Source: Anaeramoeba flamelloides
Lineage: Eukaryota; Metamonada; Anaeramoebidae
Assembly: GCA_027625915.1 (NCBI GenBank)
Contig: JANTQA010000047.1
Span: 7,316,001 to 7,380,000, forward strand
Length of the DNA: 64,000 nt
Reading direction: 5' to 3'
Shown here: positions 33,911 to 44,916 of the stretch, piece after piece
Layout: the number at the start of each line of letters is the position of its first letter
Numbering within the stretch: the first letter of the stretch is position 1
Notes under the pieces: generated by a model
What the model was told of the DNA's origin: nothing
Database searches by the model: none
The model's input: the letters and a program-made list of their open reading frames with translations, nothing else
Translations under genes and position numbers: made by a program

Positions 33911-34402
33911 TATAGTAATCAAAATAATGCGTGCACAACGACTATAATCCGTGTTTCAAAATATTATCCGTGCTTTTTTTTCTTCTTGTTCCAAGGCAAC
34001 ATTCAATCTACTACCCAATAGTATACCTAAGTTCAAATCAATTTTGAAAGTAAAGGACTGGTTATTTTCAGTAAAATTTAAATTATTCATGCAAATAGTT
34101 GAAAATTTTTCATAATATTCTCAATTTTTTTGAATTTTTTTCTGTTTTGAATGATAAATAAAGAAATTTTCTCAATAAAATTAACTCTATTTTTTGAGAT
34201 AAATTTTGCAATTTGATCCTTCATTTTTAGAATTTCTTTTTAAATAATAGAACTTTACGAAACCAATACCGTATTTTTTTTAGGGTTTATCATTGGTTTC
34301 TTTGATCGGTTAATGTATTTGTGAACTATAACAAAAAAACACGCTTTTTATTTTGAAACACGCATTAAATTTTTTTGCACGCTTTATTTTGACTAGAGTA
34401 TA
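33911..34402. mobile_element. TAGTAATCAAAATAA inverted-repeat element, copy 1
   Basis: Left end TATAGTAATCAAAATAATGC and right end (reverse complement TACTCTAGTCAAAATAAAGC) are inverted and are followed by a second inverted block containing CGTGTTTCAAAAT. About 490 bp. A reversed copy is at 54495-54972. Noncoding. Confidence 0.8.
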
Positions 34403-35145
34403 TTTTTAGTTATTTTGAAGATTCAAAAAGTATGAAAGATTAAAATCGAAATTTTAACTTTGAAAAAAACAGAAATGATTCTACGATCTAAGTAATTTTT
34501 CTTTATGTTTTCCAAACCAAGAAACTATTGGTACTGATGTTTTGAAAAAAAAAATATATATATAATATTTTTTTTTAGTTTAATTTCCTTTTTCTGAATC
34601 CTGATAACCCTACTTTCAATTTTTTTTATTGTAAAAAGCTTTCCAAAATCTACTAATTTTCACAAAGTTTATTTAAAGGCGAAAAGAATCCCACAAAAAG
34701 TGTGGTCACTTTTTTTAATTAACAACTTTTTTATTTTTTTTTGATATTAATTTCAAATATTGTACAATAATTAAAAGATCAAAATCCAATAACCTTTAAG
34801 GAATATCTATAAATGGGCCATTATACGGGGTATATGTTTCAGAGTTTTTGAAAGACAACAAATATTTTTCTTTTAGATTATTTTTAAAAAATTACAAATA
34901 AATTCTAAATGATATATTTTTTTTCAAATCAATTTTTTTTGCACTTTTTTTGGGCTTTAAAAGGCTTGTCCACATAATTGAAATTTGATAAATTCATGAA
35001 AGAATAAAAGAAACTGGAATCTTGCTAACTTTTCAGACTGAAAGTTCCAAAAAAGTCTTGAACGTATTTTTATGTATTGTTCTATTCTTGTCGTGAATTT
35101 GAACATTTAAAATTCTTTCTTTGAAATTTAGTAAAAAAACTTCAG
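34403..35145. other. AT-rich stretch, probably 3' part of the LisH gene
   Basis: The LisH gene reads leftward into this stretch and its last exon(s) should lie here or further left. A minus-strand frame at 34975-35053 (after a TTTCAG) is open and coding-looking but does not fit the phase of the last LisH exon. I do not call it. Confidence 0.35.
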
Positions 35146-35324
35146 TTAAGGTACTAGTATCTATTATTTTTTTTTTTTGACCAATTTCTCAATAAGGATT
35201 CCTGATCTAGAAATGTGTTTGATATTGAAAATAAACAGGGTTTTCAAATCTCAGTAATCGTCAAAAAATTTTCCAATCTCTATTAAATTTAGGTAAAAAA
35301 ATTTAATAGAGACCAGTCCCTTAA
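35146..35324. mobile_element. TTAA-flanked MITE, second copy
   Basis: Reverse-oriented copy of 619-799, starting TTAAGGTACTAGTATC and ending GAGACCAGTCCCTTAA. It sits in the intron after the last placed LisH exon. It therefore also explains why the open frame there appears to run on to 35251. Confidence 0.75.
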
Positions 35325-35405
35325 TAGAAAAAGAATTAAAAAGTTCCAAACATTTTTTTGAATTTATTAGTAAAAAATGTAAAGTGGTGACCAGAATTAA
35401 CTTAC

Positions 35406-36924
35406 TTGTGACGTTGCTTTCTGCTTCCAAAGCATCAACTGCTTCTGATAATCCATTTTTGTGTAAATATTCCATGATTAATCTTGGTAAAAATTTCCCG
35501 TTCGTATTAAAGTCTATTTCAGAACAGCCCAATGATTTGTTGTTGGTAAAATGTTTTTCTTTCGAGAGGGGTGTTGTCCTTTGGTGAATTTCTAATATCT
35601 TGGGATTCTTTTTTAAAAGGTAGGCAAACCAATCAATCTTTTTGATCGAATTTTCGTTTTGAATAATATTGTTGTTATTGAGTTGTAAAACTTTGATTTC
35701 TTTTGGATTGGAATTAGAATTTTCGTCTGTTTTTTGAAGATTTGAAATTTGGTTTTTGGTTTTTTTTGTTGTTTCAAAAATTAACAAACTATCTAATTTC
35801 TGTTGACGAACAACAGTATTTTGATTTTTAATTGTCTTTTGATGGTTACTGGAAATTTGGTTTTGAATGCGATCACTTTTTTTCTGAGGTTGAGACATTG
35901 ATCCTAAAGGTTTTGTTGAACAATTGGGAAAAGACCTGATCTTAATTTCATGTTTTTGTTTGGTCTGTTTTTTTTTTAGACTATTGGACCAAGAAAATTC
36001 TGTAAAGGTGTCAAAATTATCGTTTTGTAATTTGGATCTTTTTTGTTGGTAATTTCGATCGGTTTTCGGAAAGTTCTGAAAAGATCCATTTTTATGAACA
36101 CCTTTTTGGTTGCTATTGTTGGTCTCAATCAAAGGAGGGTCTTGTGCGAACATTTTTGTTTTAGTATTATTATTTCCTTTATTTGAGAATTGGTTGTGAA
36201 TTTCTCGTTCTTTTTCTTTTTCTTGTTCTTGTTCTTGTTTTTTTTCTTGTTCTTTTTCTTGTTCTTTTTCTTGTTCTTGTTCTTTGACATTTTCATTTTT
36301 TTTTTGGTTGATGGATTGGTTAAAAGAGATTTGTTTTGATGGTAGTGATCCAAGAGAATTTGTTCTTGTTGCTGTCTTGAACTGATTCCTGTTTAACCAA
36401 TTATTCTGATCTTTTGTTTGGTTTGTAGGTTTGTTATTTGTTTCATTTGGTTTTGAATAGAGATGACTTAAGTCAAGTAAATCAGAAAACTGTTTGGCAC
36501 TATTTGTTCTCCTATTGCTGAACTTTAGGTTTGTTTGTTTTTGGTTTTGTTTTTGGTTGTTGTGAAAGGACAAATTGTTCACGGATTGTGGCTTGTTATT
36601 TAGAAATGAGAATTGTTTATTTTTTTGATGGTTTTTCTTCAAATTGACGAAATTCTTATCAGTGTTTTGTTTTGTATGGTGGTTAGAGTGTGTTGGCTGG
36701 TGAAGAAGGGGTTTGTTCACTGAAGAAGTATTTGTTTTTGGTAAAAGTGTTGTAAACAAATCAATCAGATCTTCATTCGTTTTTTGGTAATTAGGATTTT
36801 TCGGTTTTTCCAAAGTGTTGTTTTCTAAGTCATGTTTTTTTACAGTTTGTTTGTTTTTGGTAAAAATATCCTGTTCAAAAAATTTCACAAAATCTTGGCT
36901 CATAAAAAGGAGAAAACAAGACAA
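35406..36924 (-). CDS. Gln/Asn/Lys-rich LisH-motif protein, 3' end unresolved
   Basis: One long exon, ending at a GTAAGT donor just below 35406. Start is ATG 36924 or, equally likely, ATG 36903 (MSQDFVKFFEQDIF). Most of the roughly 506 residues are low complexity, rich in Asn, Gln, Lys and Ser, including a Glu-Gln-Lys repeat. At the end of the exon lies LPRLIMEYLHKNGLSEAVDA followed by LEAESN (about 479-504), a clear LisH motif: a dimerising helix pair found in LIS1, OFD1, FOP and E3-ligase subunits, usually tied to microtubule or centrosomal roles or to ubiquitin ligases. LisH motifs commonly sit near the N terminus or before a CTLH; here it follows a long disordered region and the gene continues, so more domains may lie in unplaced exons. 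The open frame past the donor runs into a MITE and is not protein. The function is unknown. Confidence 0.75.
36195..36300 (-). repeat. Glu-Gln-Lys coding microsatellite
   Basis: Tandem ttcttg/tttttc hexamers encode alternating EQEKEQEK-type residues in the LisH protein. Probably length-variable between strains. Confidence 0.7.
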
Positions 36925-37362
36925 AAAATGGCTATAAACAACTCAGAGGTTTGAAATCTTTGAGACTTGTTCTCCCTTAAAGTTAAGAAAAAAATCCAAG
37001 ATGTGTGAATTCTAATTCGTTTGAAAAGATTGAATTTTTCTAATTATTTTTATTCGAACTAGTATTTTGTTTAACCACAAACCGTCACAGACAAAAGTAG
37101 AATTAGTAATTAGTTTCAAGAAATTTATAATTACTGATTTTACAAGACTACTGGGTTTATTGTGAGGATAATTTTTTTGAACAGCCTTATAAAGAATTCG
37201 TAATTTTCTTGTGGGGTTTTCTGAAAACCTTCAATTTCTTGAGAATTGTACCAAAAGGTTTTTGGGTTTCGCAATCATTTTTTTTCTTTTTCAATTTTTA
37301 ACAACTTATTTAAAGTAATTTTATTTTTTTAATTTCTTTTTGATTTTTATTTATTTTTTTAG

Positions 37363-38227
37363 GAACAGCCAGATCATAAACAGATCCAAACAATCTTCTC
37401 AAAAACGTTTCTTTTTGATTTTAATTGTTTTAAAAACAACTTTTTTTTTTTTTATTTTATTTTGATTAAATTTTGATTAGTGACTAATTACTGGGACACA
37501 AGCTTTCTCCAATGTTTATCAGATATTCCAATCTGTAAGTTTTTTTTTATTTTTTTTTTAATTTTCTAAATAAAGTCTTTTTTTGTTTTTTTAATAATTT
37601 TTTTTTTTCTTTTTCTATTTAATCCGAAACAACAAAACAAAAAACTGACTTCATAATTTGATCTGTTTCTTAGGTTTGAAAACTATCTTTTGCCCTTGTT
37701 TGGTACTTGCTGGAAACAAAGCTGGTGCTGACGAAAGAGAATGTAATTTATGTGATTGTTTATGTATGTTAATTCTAAGATCAATTTTTTTTTTTTTTTT
37801 TCTTTTTTCATTTACATTTTTTTCTTGTTTAAAATATTTATTTTTTTTTCTTCATTTTTTATTTATTGGAAATTTTATTTTTTTTGGAATATATTTATTT
37901 AAATTTAGGTTGTCCACGTGAATACTTTACAAGACAACAAATTAGAAGTAAATACGGATTTGAAGAATCAGTATTAATGGATTGTCTTATGACTACACCA
38001 CCTTTATTAATGTTAGCTTTATGTCAAGACGTAAATTTCTAGATTTTTTTTTCTTTTTTTTTTTTCTTATCGTAAATTGCCTAGAGAGATCTCTTAAATG
38101 AAAATTTAATTTTTTATTTTTTTTTTTTTTATTATAATTACCAAATATCCACTAAAATCATCAAAAAAAAACAATTTCAAACACACAACAGGCTCGTGAA
38201 CTTAAAGCAAGAAAAGATATGAAATAA
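37363..38227 (+). CDS. PLAC8-family cysteine-rich protein, 5' end uncertain
   Basis: Member of the PLAC8/cornifelin/FWL/PCR family of small Cys-rich membrane-associated proteins, linked to cell-size control and metal export in plants and varied roles elsewhere. Exons: 37363-37406 (tentative), 37481-37534, 37674-37763, 37909-38030 and 38192-38227, TAA stop. The placed protein reads WDTSFLQCLSDIPICLKTIF, then CPCLVLAGNKAGADERECNL, CDCLCCPREYFTRQQIRSKY, GFEESVLMDCLMTTPPLLML and ALCQDARELKARKDMK. FCPC, the R..IR.KYG segment and the terminal CQ..REL are family hallmarks. The usual second CCP.C motif is replaced by TTPPLLMLALCQ, with fewer cysteines. The first exon is phase-compatible but begins in mid-codon, so a start exon further left, or a split ATG before 37481, remains to be found. 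It diverges from the LisH gene; start sites are within about 440 bp. Confidence 0.87.
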
Positions 38228-40598
38228 ATGTTTTGGTTTTTTGATCACTTATTGTGGCTAAAATATCTTGTTTTTATTTTAATTTATTTATTAATTTATT
38301 TTTTTATTCTTTTTTCTGATTTTTGATTAATTTACTTTAAAGTTATTATTAAAATGTGGTTCTTTACTTGAACTTAGAACACCAATGGACTTGTTTTATT
38401 TTTTGGAAAACCTATTTCTAAATATAAAAATAACTGATCAATACAATTTTCATTTTTTATATTTATTTTTATTCTTTTTACTAATTGTATACTTTTGTTC
38501 TTTCAAATTAAACAAAGAAATATTTTTAAATCGTAACCAATTTCTTATATTTGTATTTATGAGATATACAAATTGTTCTTTGATCCAACAACTTTTAAAA
38601 AACAATATTTTCGTTTTTGAACATGCTTTTTTTTAATGTATCGAACAAGGATTTTCAATAATTATTTGAATTATGATGGAATTATAATGCCCAACGATGG
38701 TGTATTGAAAATTCTCTATCGATCTACCGTAATGATAACTTAATTTATATTTGGACAACAAGTATTGTATTTTAATAAAAAGAAAATCTGTACAAAAGCT
38801 AAAAATAAAGTTGAAATTTAATTTTTTTTTATTGATGAAAATTAAGAATCTATCAAATATTCCCGAAAATTCCTGAAAATCGAAAATACAAGAAAATTTT
38901 TTAACCAGCAAAAAACACTTTTTGAACAATTAGTAAGAAACTATAGTATCGATATACTGGGTTGAATGACAAAATTGGAATTTTATTTTAGAATTATTTT
39001 TTTTGACTGAAAAATACAAAATTCAAAAAATTGTATTTTTTTGAAGAGTATTCAATCCATTTAGTGTTGATAGGAATTGGTAACTTTTATTCCTATAATT
39101 TTTCTGATCATTTCGAAATCGGATTAATGAATGAGAGAAACTGTCTGTGTAAAGTCAATTTTAAATTGTGTATAATTAAAAGATCATTTTTCTAATCTTA
39201 AATGCATCCCAAAAATAATGGAATAATATCTAATCAGCAGACACATATACCACTAACCAGGGTACCCATGACAAATCTTATAAATCTTACCATCCCTGAA
39301 GAAGAGAAATTGGTTTAAACCTACCCCACCAAGCTTAAAAAATTACCCACACTTACCCCCATATACACAAATACTTACCATAACAAGTACTAACATACTC
39401 AAATATACTCAAAAGACCACAAAAAACCCTTGGAGGAATTAAAGAATAAAACCCAAACAAAAAAATGTTTAGACTGAAAGTAAAATTGTTATTTTTTCAC
39501 TTTCAGGAAAATATATTGATTTTTAAGTTTTATTTGAGACACGAACTATCCTTTGACATATATTATTCTAATTATTTCCCATTTGCACTTTAATGGTCAA
39601 TTATAAAAATAAAATTGATATTTTCTCAAAAAAAATTGTCCACTTTAACCGAAACAAAGTATATTAACTAAAATACTAAAATTTTCACACAGTTAAAATA
39701 ATTGGAAGAATCACAATAATACAATTTCCTGAAAATTGGAAATAATTTCAATTTTTGAAGAATATGAAAATCATTATTTCATTATTAATTATTTTAAGTT
39801 TAATTCGTTTTTTGAATTATGTAACTTGCTTAGTTGGATCGATATTTTTTTTTCAACACATGCTATTATGTTACAGTTGAGTTGTTTAAAACAAAAGAAC
39901 CCAAAAAAAAATTTCCCTGCTGATATCTAATCATTGGGTTGCTAAATATTCCGTTAGAACTTTTACAACTTTAACAATGTATTTTTAAATTTTTTTCACT
40001 CGTAATATTTTTTAACATACCCTTGATTGATTTTTATTGACAATTATTTATTTTTTGTTGTTTGTGAGTATTGTAATTTATAAATGGTTTAAAATCTAAT
40101 TAGTGAATGATTCTAATTTTGTATTTTTTTGAGTATTGATTAAATGAGATTATTTTTTTCAAAAATTGAATTTTTTTGTGGTAAAAATTATGAATTTGAG
40201 TTTATTATACCTATTCAAAATGGATTTAAACCCGATCAAAATAAAATATTATATTTTAAAAACTATAAAAATAAAATATTTTTTTGTGGATTTATCAGGA
40301 TAAAAATTCACATATCTTTAATAATTTGAAAAAACCAAAAAAAAAAACACACATACATAAATATAAAAGATTCTTTAATAAAAATTCTTACCAATATTTA
40401 GAAAATAAAATTATTTGGAACTTTTCTAACTATCTAATTAAAATAAAAACCAAAAATGTTATTTATTAATTTAAAATGTTAAAACTATTTAAAATCTTGA
40501 ATTAATGCCCACCCAGCGAGAATACACATAATAAATTGAAACATACCGACTCTTATTTCCAAACAGAATTTAAAATTGAAAATATTCAAATTTCAATA
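38228..40598. other. Intergenic stretch with a C-rich patch
   Basis: No gene. 39235-39445 is unlike the rest: one strand is nearly free of G and rich in C (for example cttacccccatatacacaaa), with a GGGTACCC palindrome at 39279. Frames at 38385-38636 and 38633-38929 are Phe/Leu/Ile-rich with no recognisable content. Confidence 0.45.
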
Positions 40599-40793
40599 CA
40601 GTCAGTTCCACTTTTAAGGTACAAACTTTCAACGATATTTAAGGCACAATAAAATCTCAAATTAAGGCACAAAATTTGTAATTTTTTTTTTTACAATTTA
40701 TTTTACTAGAATCTGAATTTTGTGCCTAAATTTCAGATTTATATTGTGCCTTAAATTTAGTTGCAAGTTTGTGCCTTAAAAGTGGAACTGACA
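40599..40793. mobile_element. CAGT hairpin MITE, full-length copy
   Basis: Begins CAGTCAGTTCCACTTTTAAGG after a TA and ends AAGTGGAACTGACAG. The whole 195 bp folds into one hairpin. Same family as 8308, 44257 and 61135. Confidence 0.87.
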
Positions 40794-42228
40794 GCAAATA
40801 AAAATAAAATTTAATACAGAAAAAAAATGAAAAAATATTTCTCTCCCTTATTTATTGAAATTTAAAAATTTCAACCAAGTAACAAATTACCAATTAATGA
40901 AATTCAAAAGACGCAATTCAACAAAAAAGAAAATTAAAAATCCATAACTAAATGATTTATTGAATTATAAAGAGTGGAAAATATCTTTATGTTTTCCAAA
41001 ATTTAAAAAATTAGCCACAATCGAAAATCTTATTCAATTCTTTTGAATTTTAGAAAACCACATTTTAGTTTTGGAGGATTTTCAGAATATGGTACAATCT
41101 TTGTTTTTTCTCTATTATTGTGAATTATGGGAAAGTTTCATTAGGATACCCGAGTTTTCTGCCCATTTAGAAAATCAATAGATATTTCATAAGAGAACAA
41201 AAAAGCTAAAGAAAAGTATCTTTAGTTTTTTTTTTATTTCTGAAATTAAAAAAAAAAAAAAACACTGTTAGCTTTCCCAGAATTAAAATAAATAGAGTTA
41301 AATATGTATGATTTTACCCAACCCCCATGATTTCTGGATAAGTTCGACACTTGGCAGCACTCCACGGCACTTTATGGAACTTGGATAAACTTCACAAAAA
41401 TATTTCCAAATACTTATAAATTCAAATATATTTTATAAAATTTTTTAGTTCAATTCCCATTTTTGTAATAAAGAATCTCAACTTTTAAAACAACTCAAGA
41501 GCAAGAATCTTATGATGCCAAACCAATTTTACAATGTTTCTTAACATTTAAACCAATCGAATGTTTTATTCAAAGCTTGTGTAAAAAAAAATATGAAAAA
41601 ATGGAAAATGAAGTGAAAATTTTCTGATATTTATTTGAATTAATCAGTAATAAATAATCATAATTTCCAATTTACAACTTAAGCAATTGGTAAATGACCT
41701 GAATTTTAGTATTTTTGAGCTTGACGGAGAACATAAATATTCTTAAATAGGCATTATTTTGCAATAAAAAAAAACTCAAATAAATTTTGTCCTTTATGTT
41801 TAAAAAGATAAACACAAAGAAGGAATAGGAAACATTGTCACTTTTTTTATATGTACTTTCTATGAAAAAGTTATATTAATTTTCCTAATTAAATAAAAAG
41901 AAACGAATCTCAATGAATTAATTTTAAACTGCTATAGTTTGAAATTATTTTCATTGATCAATAATCGTGGATTCAATAATTTTATACATAAATTTACTTT
42001 CAGGGAATTTAGGTATAAGTGTAAATAGAGTGATCTCCACTTTTTCAATAATAAAAAAAAATATGCTGTTTTTTCAAATTTATTATTGTACCAATGGAAA
42101 CAAAAGAAAGAATTGAAAAAGAATGTAAGAGGAATCAACTTTTTCAAAAACATAAAAATGCGTTTGTTTGTTGTTTTACACATTCCAAAATTATTCTTGT
42201 TCTTATTCTTTTTGGTTTTTATTGGCAT
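40794..42228. other. Intergenic stretch with a hairpin-repeat remnant
   Basis: 41220-41275 resembles the hairpin family at 60139 and 63091 (TTAGTTTTTTTTTTATTTCTG with a mirrored AAATTAAAAAAAA), and 41346-41385 carries the associated CACTCCACGGCACTTTATGGAAC string. No gene. 42094-42327 is the opposite strand of the GrpE 3' end. Confidence 0.5.
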
Positions 42229-42936
42229 TTAATTCTTTTTATCTCCTTCGTCTTCCTTTTTGACGACTCCAACGCCCACTGCTCTAAGTATTCTTTCTTT
42301 AATTTTGTATCCACGTTGAATTATTAAACCAATTTCATCATTATTATAATGAGATTGTGGGATGGTTACAACAGCATTATGAAGTTTGTAATCGAATTTG
42401 TCGCCTTCTTTACAATCAATTTTCACAATACCATACTTTGAAAACACCTTATGTAAGATCTTTTCTGTCAGGACAACACCTTCGTGCAAGCTTTTGTATT
42501 CCGTTGAAAGTTCCTCGGATGGAATTGGTGAACTTTTTAATGCTCGATCCAAATTGTCTGCAACTTCCAATAGGGACTTTGAAAAATCCGTAACAGCAAA
42601 GCTACGTGTTTCCTTCATTTGCTTTCGTAATCTTTTCGATTGGTTTTGTTGTTCTGCAAGAGATCTTAAGAGAGTGTCTTTGCTTTCCTTTAGTTCGTTT
42701 TCTAATTCAGAAACTCTTTCTTGTAAAATGGTTTTTTCATCTTTTTCTGTTTTGTTACAAACATCTTTTTCGGGGTTGTTGTTCAGATCGTTTTCAGGGT
42801 TGTTGTTACTATTGTTACTATTATTGCTATTGTTGTCTGGGGTATTTGTAAAATATCGTTTGAGTGAGGATCCAAAAGAAACTGAAAAAGGAAACTGTGA
42901 AAATTGTGAGGTGGCTGCTTGAAAGATTGGTATCAT
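42229..42936 (-). CDS. Mitochondrial-type GrpE nucleotide exchange factor
   Basis: Exchanges ADP for ATP on the organellar Hsp70 that drives protein import and folding (Mge1 in yeast). Single exon, 235 residues, TAA stop. Residues 1-30 (MIPIFQAATSQFSQF, then SLKRYFTN) lack acidic residues, with Arg/Lys, Ser and Phe, and look like a matrix-targeting peptide cleaved near RYF. An Asn/Ser/Glu linker (about 33-65) is followed by the long dimerisation coiled coil (ILQERVSELENELKESKDTL) and LLEVADNLDRAL. The beta domain ends LHNAVVTIP and GLIIQRGYKIKERILRAVGV, which matches the family signature. Human and yeast homologues are about 220 residues. The gene shows that the organism has a mitochondrion or a related organelle such as a hydrogenosome; the sequence alone cannot tell which. 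Confidence 0.95.
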   Translation of the reverse strand: MIPIFQAATSQFSQFPFSVSFGSSLKRYFTNTPDNNSNNSNNSNNNPENDLNNNPEKDVCNKTEKDEKTILQERVSELENELKESKDTLLRSLAEQQNQSKRLRKQMKETRSFAVTDFSKSLLEVADNLDRALKSSPIPSEELSTEYKSLHEGVVLTEKILHKVFSKYGIVKIDCKEGDKFDYKLHNAVVTIPQSHYNNDEIGLIIQRGYKIKERILRAVGVGVVKKEDEGDKKN

Positions 42937-43974
42937 TGAAAAGAAAAAATAAATTATTAAAAAGTAAAGAAATTAACAAATTAACCCAAAAATGAAATGA
43001 GAAATTTTGAGATTATATAGTAATCTCAACAAAATTTGGTAGTTGAAGACAATTTATTCCATGTGATCTTGACAATTTAGTCTGACTTTGCATTTTTTTA
43101 CAAAACAGCCTAATTTAAACCCTTAAGAAATAGAAGATCAAACCAAATACCTAAATCTAATGTATCACAAGATTTGTATAATTGATCTTTCTTTTTCTAT
43201 ATTTCAAATTATTCATTGTACAAGTAATTATTAGATTTACAAATCTTATTCATTAGTATTTAACAATCATTTAAAGTTCTATATATAGTTTTTGTTAGAA
43301 TAAAATTAATAATTCGCCTTTTTTTTTAAAATAAAATGAGGAATTTCGACTTACCAATATGAAAAAAATTTGGCTCATAATAAAAAATTGGCTAAGTTAC
43401 AATTTGTTTTGGTTTTAAAGAGTAAATATCATCAAAATGATTTTTAATTCTTCTCAATTTTCAAATACACTGAGTTTACTTAATTTTTAAATCTAAGACA
43501 ATTATAACTCTCAAAGTTCTATTTTCTATCAGAGAAAATTTAACATATTCTTTGAAATCTTAAATATATCCGAATACAACACTACAAGGAAAAAATAAAT
43601 ACTGGTAATTAATATTAGCAAAAACTACTTATTGTATTTTTATTATATATCTTTTATAAATTATTTTTTAAAAGTTATGATAATTTTATGTAAAAAAAGG
43701 ATAGCTATTGAACCCATTAAAATTCAAATATACACTTTTCAAAATTCCGGCTTCTGAAAAAACACCCATTTTTGGGGTATTTTTATTTTTTTGAAATTGG
43801 TTACAACAAATGAACTTTATATTGAGCATTAAGAAATAAAAAATACTAAATATAAAAACAATTTTACCTAAAAAAAAACAGGGAATATATATAATCAATC
43901 ATTAAAAAAAAAAAAAATGTTAAAATATATTTTGAAAGCAGTAAAAAAATCACTTTGTTTTTAATTTTTATTAT
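42937..43974. other. Upstream region of the GrpE gene
   Basis: No gene or repeat recognised. The frame at 43686-43898 (minus) has no recognisable content. Confidence 0.45.
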
Positions 43975-44095
43975 TTAAGGACGGTGTTATTAACACCTCT
44001 TGTGTACCAGAATTTCTAAATAAAAATTTATGATTTTTATTAAAGACTCAGAAATAAGTTTATTACCCACCAGGGCCAATAAACTTGATGATTTT
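43975..44095. repeat. TTAAGG-ended repeat, copy 1
   Basis: Begins TTAAGGACGGTGTTATTAAC and ends at AATAAACTTGATGA; matches 63273-63390 over about 120 bp. An internal inverted pair (TTTATTACCCACCAGGGCCA around AATAAACTTG) is visible. Only one TTAAGG end is identified, so it may be the end of a larger element. Confidence 0.6.
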
Positions 44096-44256
44096 TTGAC
44101 AAAATTGCCAAGTATAATAGTTGTTATTATATGAATGTATTTCGAAAATACAAAATTAAGAGATTTTTTTTGAAAAATTCTCCAGAGTTATAACAAAATC
44201 TGTTTAATCTATCTTTTTTTCAAAAAAACAAGTAAAATAAATTGAATGTAATGATA

Positions 44257-44449
44257 CAGCCAGTTCCACTTTACAACACAGACTTTGAATGAAATTTAAG
44301 AAATAATAAAAATCTCAAATAAAGACAAAATTTAGATTCCAACAAAATAATTGGTGTAAAAGAAAATTTCAAAAAATGTACTTTAATTTGAGATTTTTAT
44401 GTTCTTTAAATTTTGTTGAAAGTTCGCGCTTTAAAAGTGTAACTGACTG
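44257..44449. mobile_element. CAGT hairpin MITE, diverged copy
   Basis: Flanked by TA on both sides. Begins CAGCCAGTTCCACTTTACAA and ends AAAAGTGTAACTGACTG. The hairpin arms are more diverged from each other than in the copies at 8308, 40599 and 61135, so this is an older insertion. Confidence 0.8.
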
Positions 44450-44880
44450 TAATTGGCCCAAACAATATTAATATTTCTGTTAATTTGAAGTTGAAATTTA
44501 ACACTAGACCTACTAAAAAAAGGAATTTCTGAAAAAATCAAAATATATAAATATTTACATTTGTATTCAAGAACAACAAATACTTAAATCTTATTTATAA
44601 TCCACTTTTAACTCATTCTAAAAATATAAAAAACCTGATCTTTGGGAAATTAAAAAAAAAAAACCAAAAACATTTAAAAAAGTTGAGTCACAATTTTAAA
44701 AATTAGTATTACAGATTTTTTATTACATAAATATCAATGAAAGAAAGGGTAACCAGAAGATTGTTTACATATAATTATCTGAATTTTAATAGATATAACA
44801 ACCTCAAATTTCTAAATTTTTGTTTTTCATTTTGAAGAACTTTTTTTTTCCTTGATTTTTATTCGATTTAACAAAAGAAG

Positions 44881-44916
<36 letters not shown>

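Noticed and set aside
35251-35405. C-terminal extension of the LisH frame past the splice donor
   Set aside because: It enters a MITE (35146-35324) and loses all protein-like composition; the GTAAGT donor is the better explanation.
38385-38636. Hydrophobic frame after the PLAC8 gene as a small membrane protein
   Set aside because: The Phe/Leu/Ile bias follows from T-rich DNA; no splice or homology support.
42357-42922. Plus-strand frames over the GrpE gene
   Set aside because: Complement of GrpE; Leu/Ser runs reflect its Asn/Glu codons.
44881-44914. 34-base A run as the tail of a retroposed gene copy
   Set aside because: No gene-derived sequence precedes it on either strand and no target duplication is visible.
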